In this document: one piece after another, positions 6,247-6,287 of the stretch
How the letters are laid out: every line of letters starts with the position of its first letter
Position numbering within the stretch: the first letter of the stretch is position 1
Position numbers and translations under genes: made by a program
The notes under the pieces: generated by a model
What the model saw: only the letters and a program-made list of their open reading frames with translations
What the model was told of the DNA's origin: nothing
Databases searched by the model: none
Source of the DNA: Halobacteriales archaeon QS_9_70_65
GTDB taxonomy: Archaea > Halobacteriota > Halobacteria > Halobacteriales > Haloarculaceae
Length of the DNA: 6,287 nt
Assembly: GCA_003023535.1 (NCBI GenBank)
Contig: PXSC01000068.1
Location: 2,242-8,528, forward strand
Direction: 5' to 3'

Positions 6247-6269
6247 ATCCGTACCAGCCGAGTGCGGCG

Positions 6270-6282
6270 CATAAACACTTCG
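6270..6282 (-). promoter_or_regulatory. BRE/TATA promoter of the exonuclease-helicase operon
   Basis: On the minus strand the site reads CGAAG-TG-TTTATG, a good haloarchaeal BRE plus TATA box. The hexamer (6275-6270) ends 23 nt before the GTG at 6246. This predicts a transcript starting at or beside that GTG, with no 5' leader and no Shine-Dalgarno sequence. No comparable motif was noticed before the helicase gene, so this promoter probably serves both genes. No operator-like palindrome is visible around it. Confidence 0.65.
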
Positions 6283-6287
6283 ACGGC

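Overview
The window looks like chromosomal DNA of a haloarchaeon (class Halobacteria). The evidence is very high GC with G/C-ending codons, strongly acidic lysine-poor proteins, promoter motifs spaced for leaderless mRNAs, and gene families typical of halophilic archaea. The genus cannot be set from the sequence alone. No rRNA, tRNA, CRISPR array or recognisable transposase gene was seen, and no gene-free stretch exceeds about 125 bases.

Layout. Bases 1-519 (+) are the 3' end of a gene for an NMT1/THI5-like (ThiY-type) periplasmic substrate-binding protein, probably for a thiamine pyrimidine precursor. Bases 520-621 hold a weak TATA-like element, a possible leaderless 16-codon ORF and a strong Shine-Dalgarno sequence. 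These lead into a GTG-started gene (622-1128, +) for a small RNase H-fold protein. Its first three catalytic acids are present, but its C-terminal part looks frame-shifted or read through into non-coding DNA. The AT-richer strip around 1040-1165 contains hairpins. Converging on it from the minus strand is a 267-residue pentapeptide-repeat protein (1252-2055) with 45 uninterrupted in-register repeats.

The right two thirds (2171-6246, minus strand) is a two-gene operon read right to left. The first gene (4735-6246) encodes a 503-residue protein with an unassigned N-terminal region, a double helix-hairpin-helix (HhH) segment and a YprB/MrfB-type DEDDy 3'-5' exonuclease domain. The second (2171-4732) encodes an 853-residue superfamily 2 DEAD/DEAH helicase of the Hrq1/YprA (MrfA) family, with a C-terminal cysteine cluster. 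Stop and start are separated by 2 bases (TGACGATG), so the two are almost certainly co-expressed from a promoter at 6270-6282.

This helicase-exonuclease pair corresponds to the Bacillus subtilis MrfA-MrfB (YprA-YprB) system for repair of mitomycin C damage. The likely job is helicase-assisted processing of bulky adducts or crosslinks in DNA. The haloarchaeal version differs in having the nuclease gene first and in the nuclease's added N-terminal and HhH segments. It is the most interesting system in the window.
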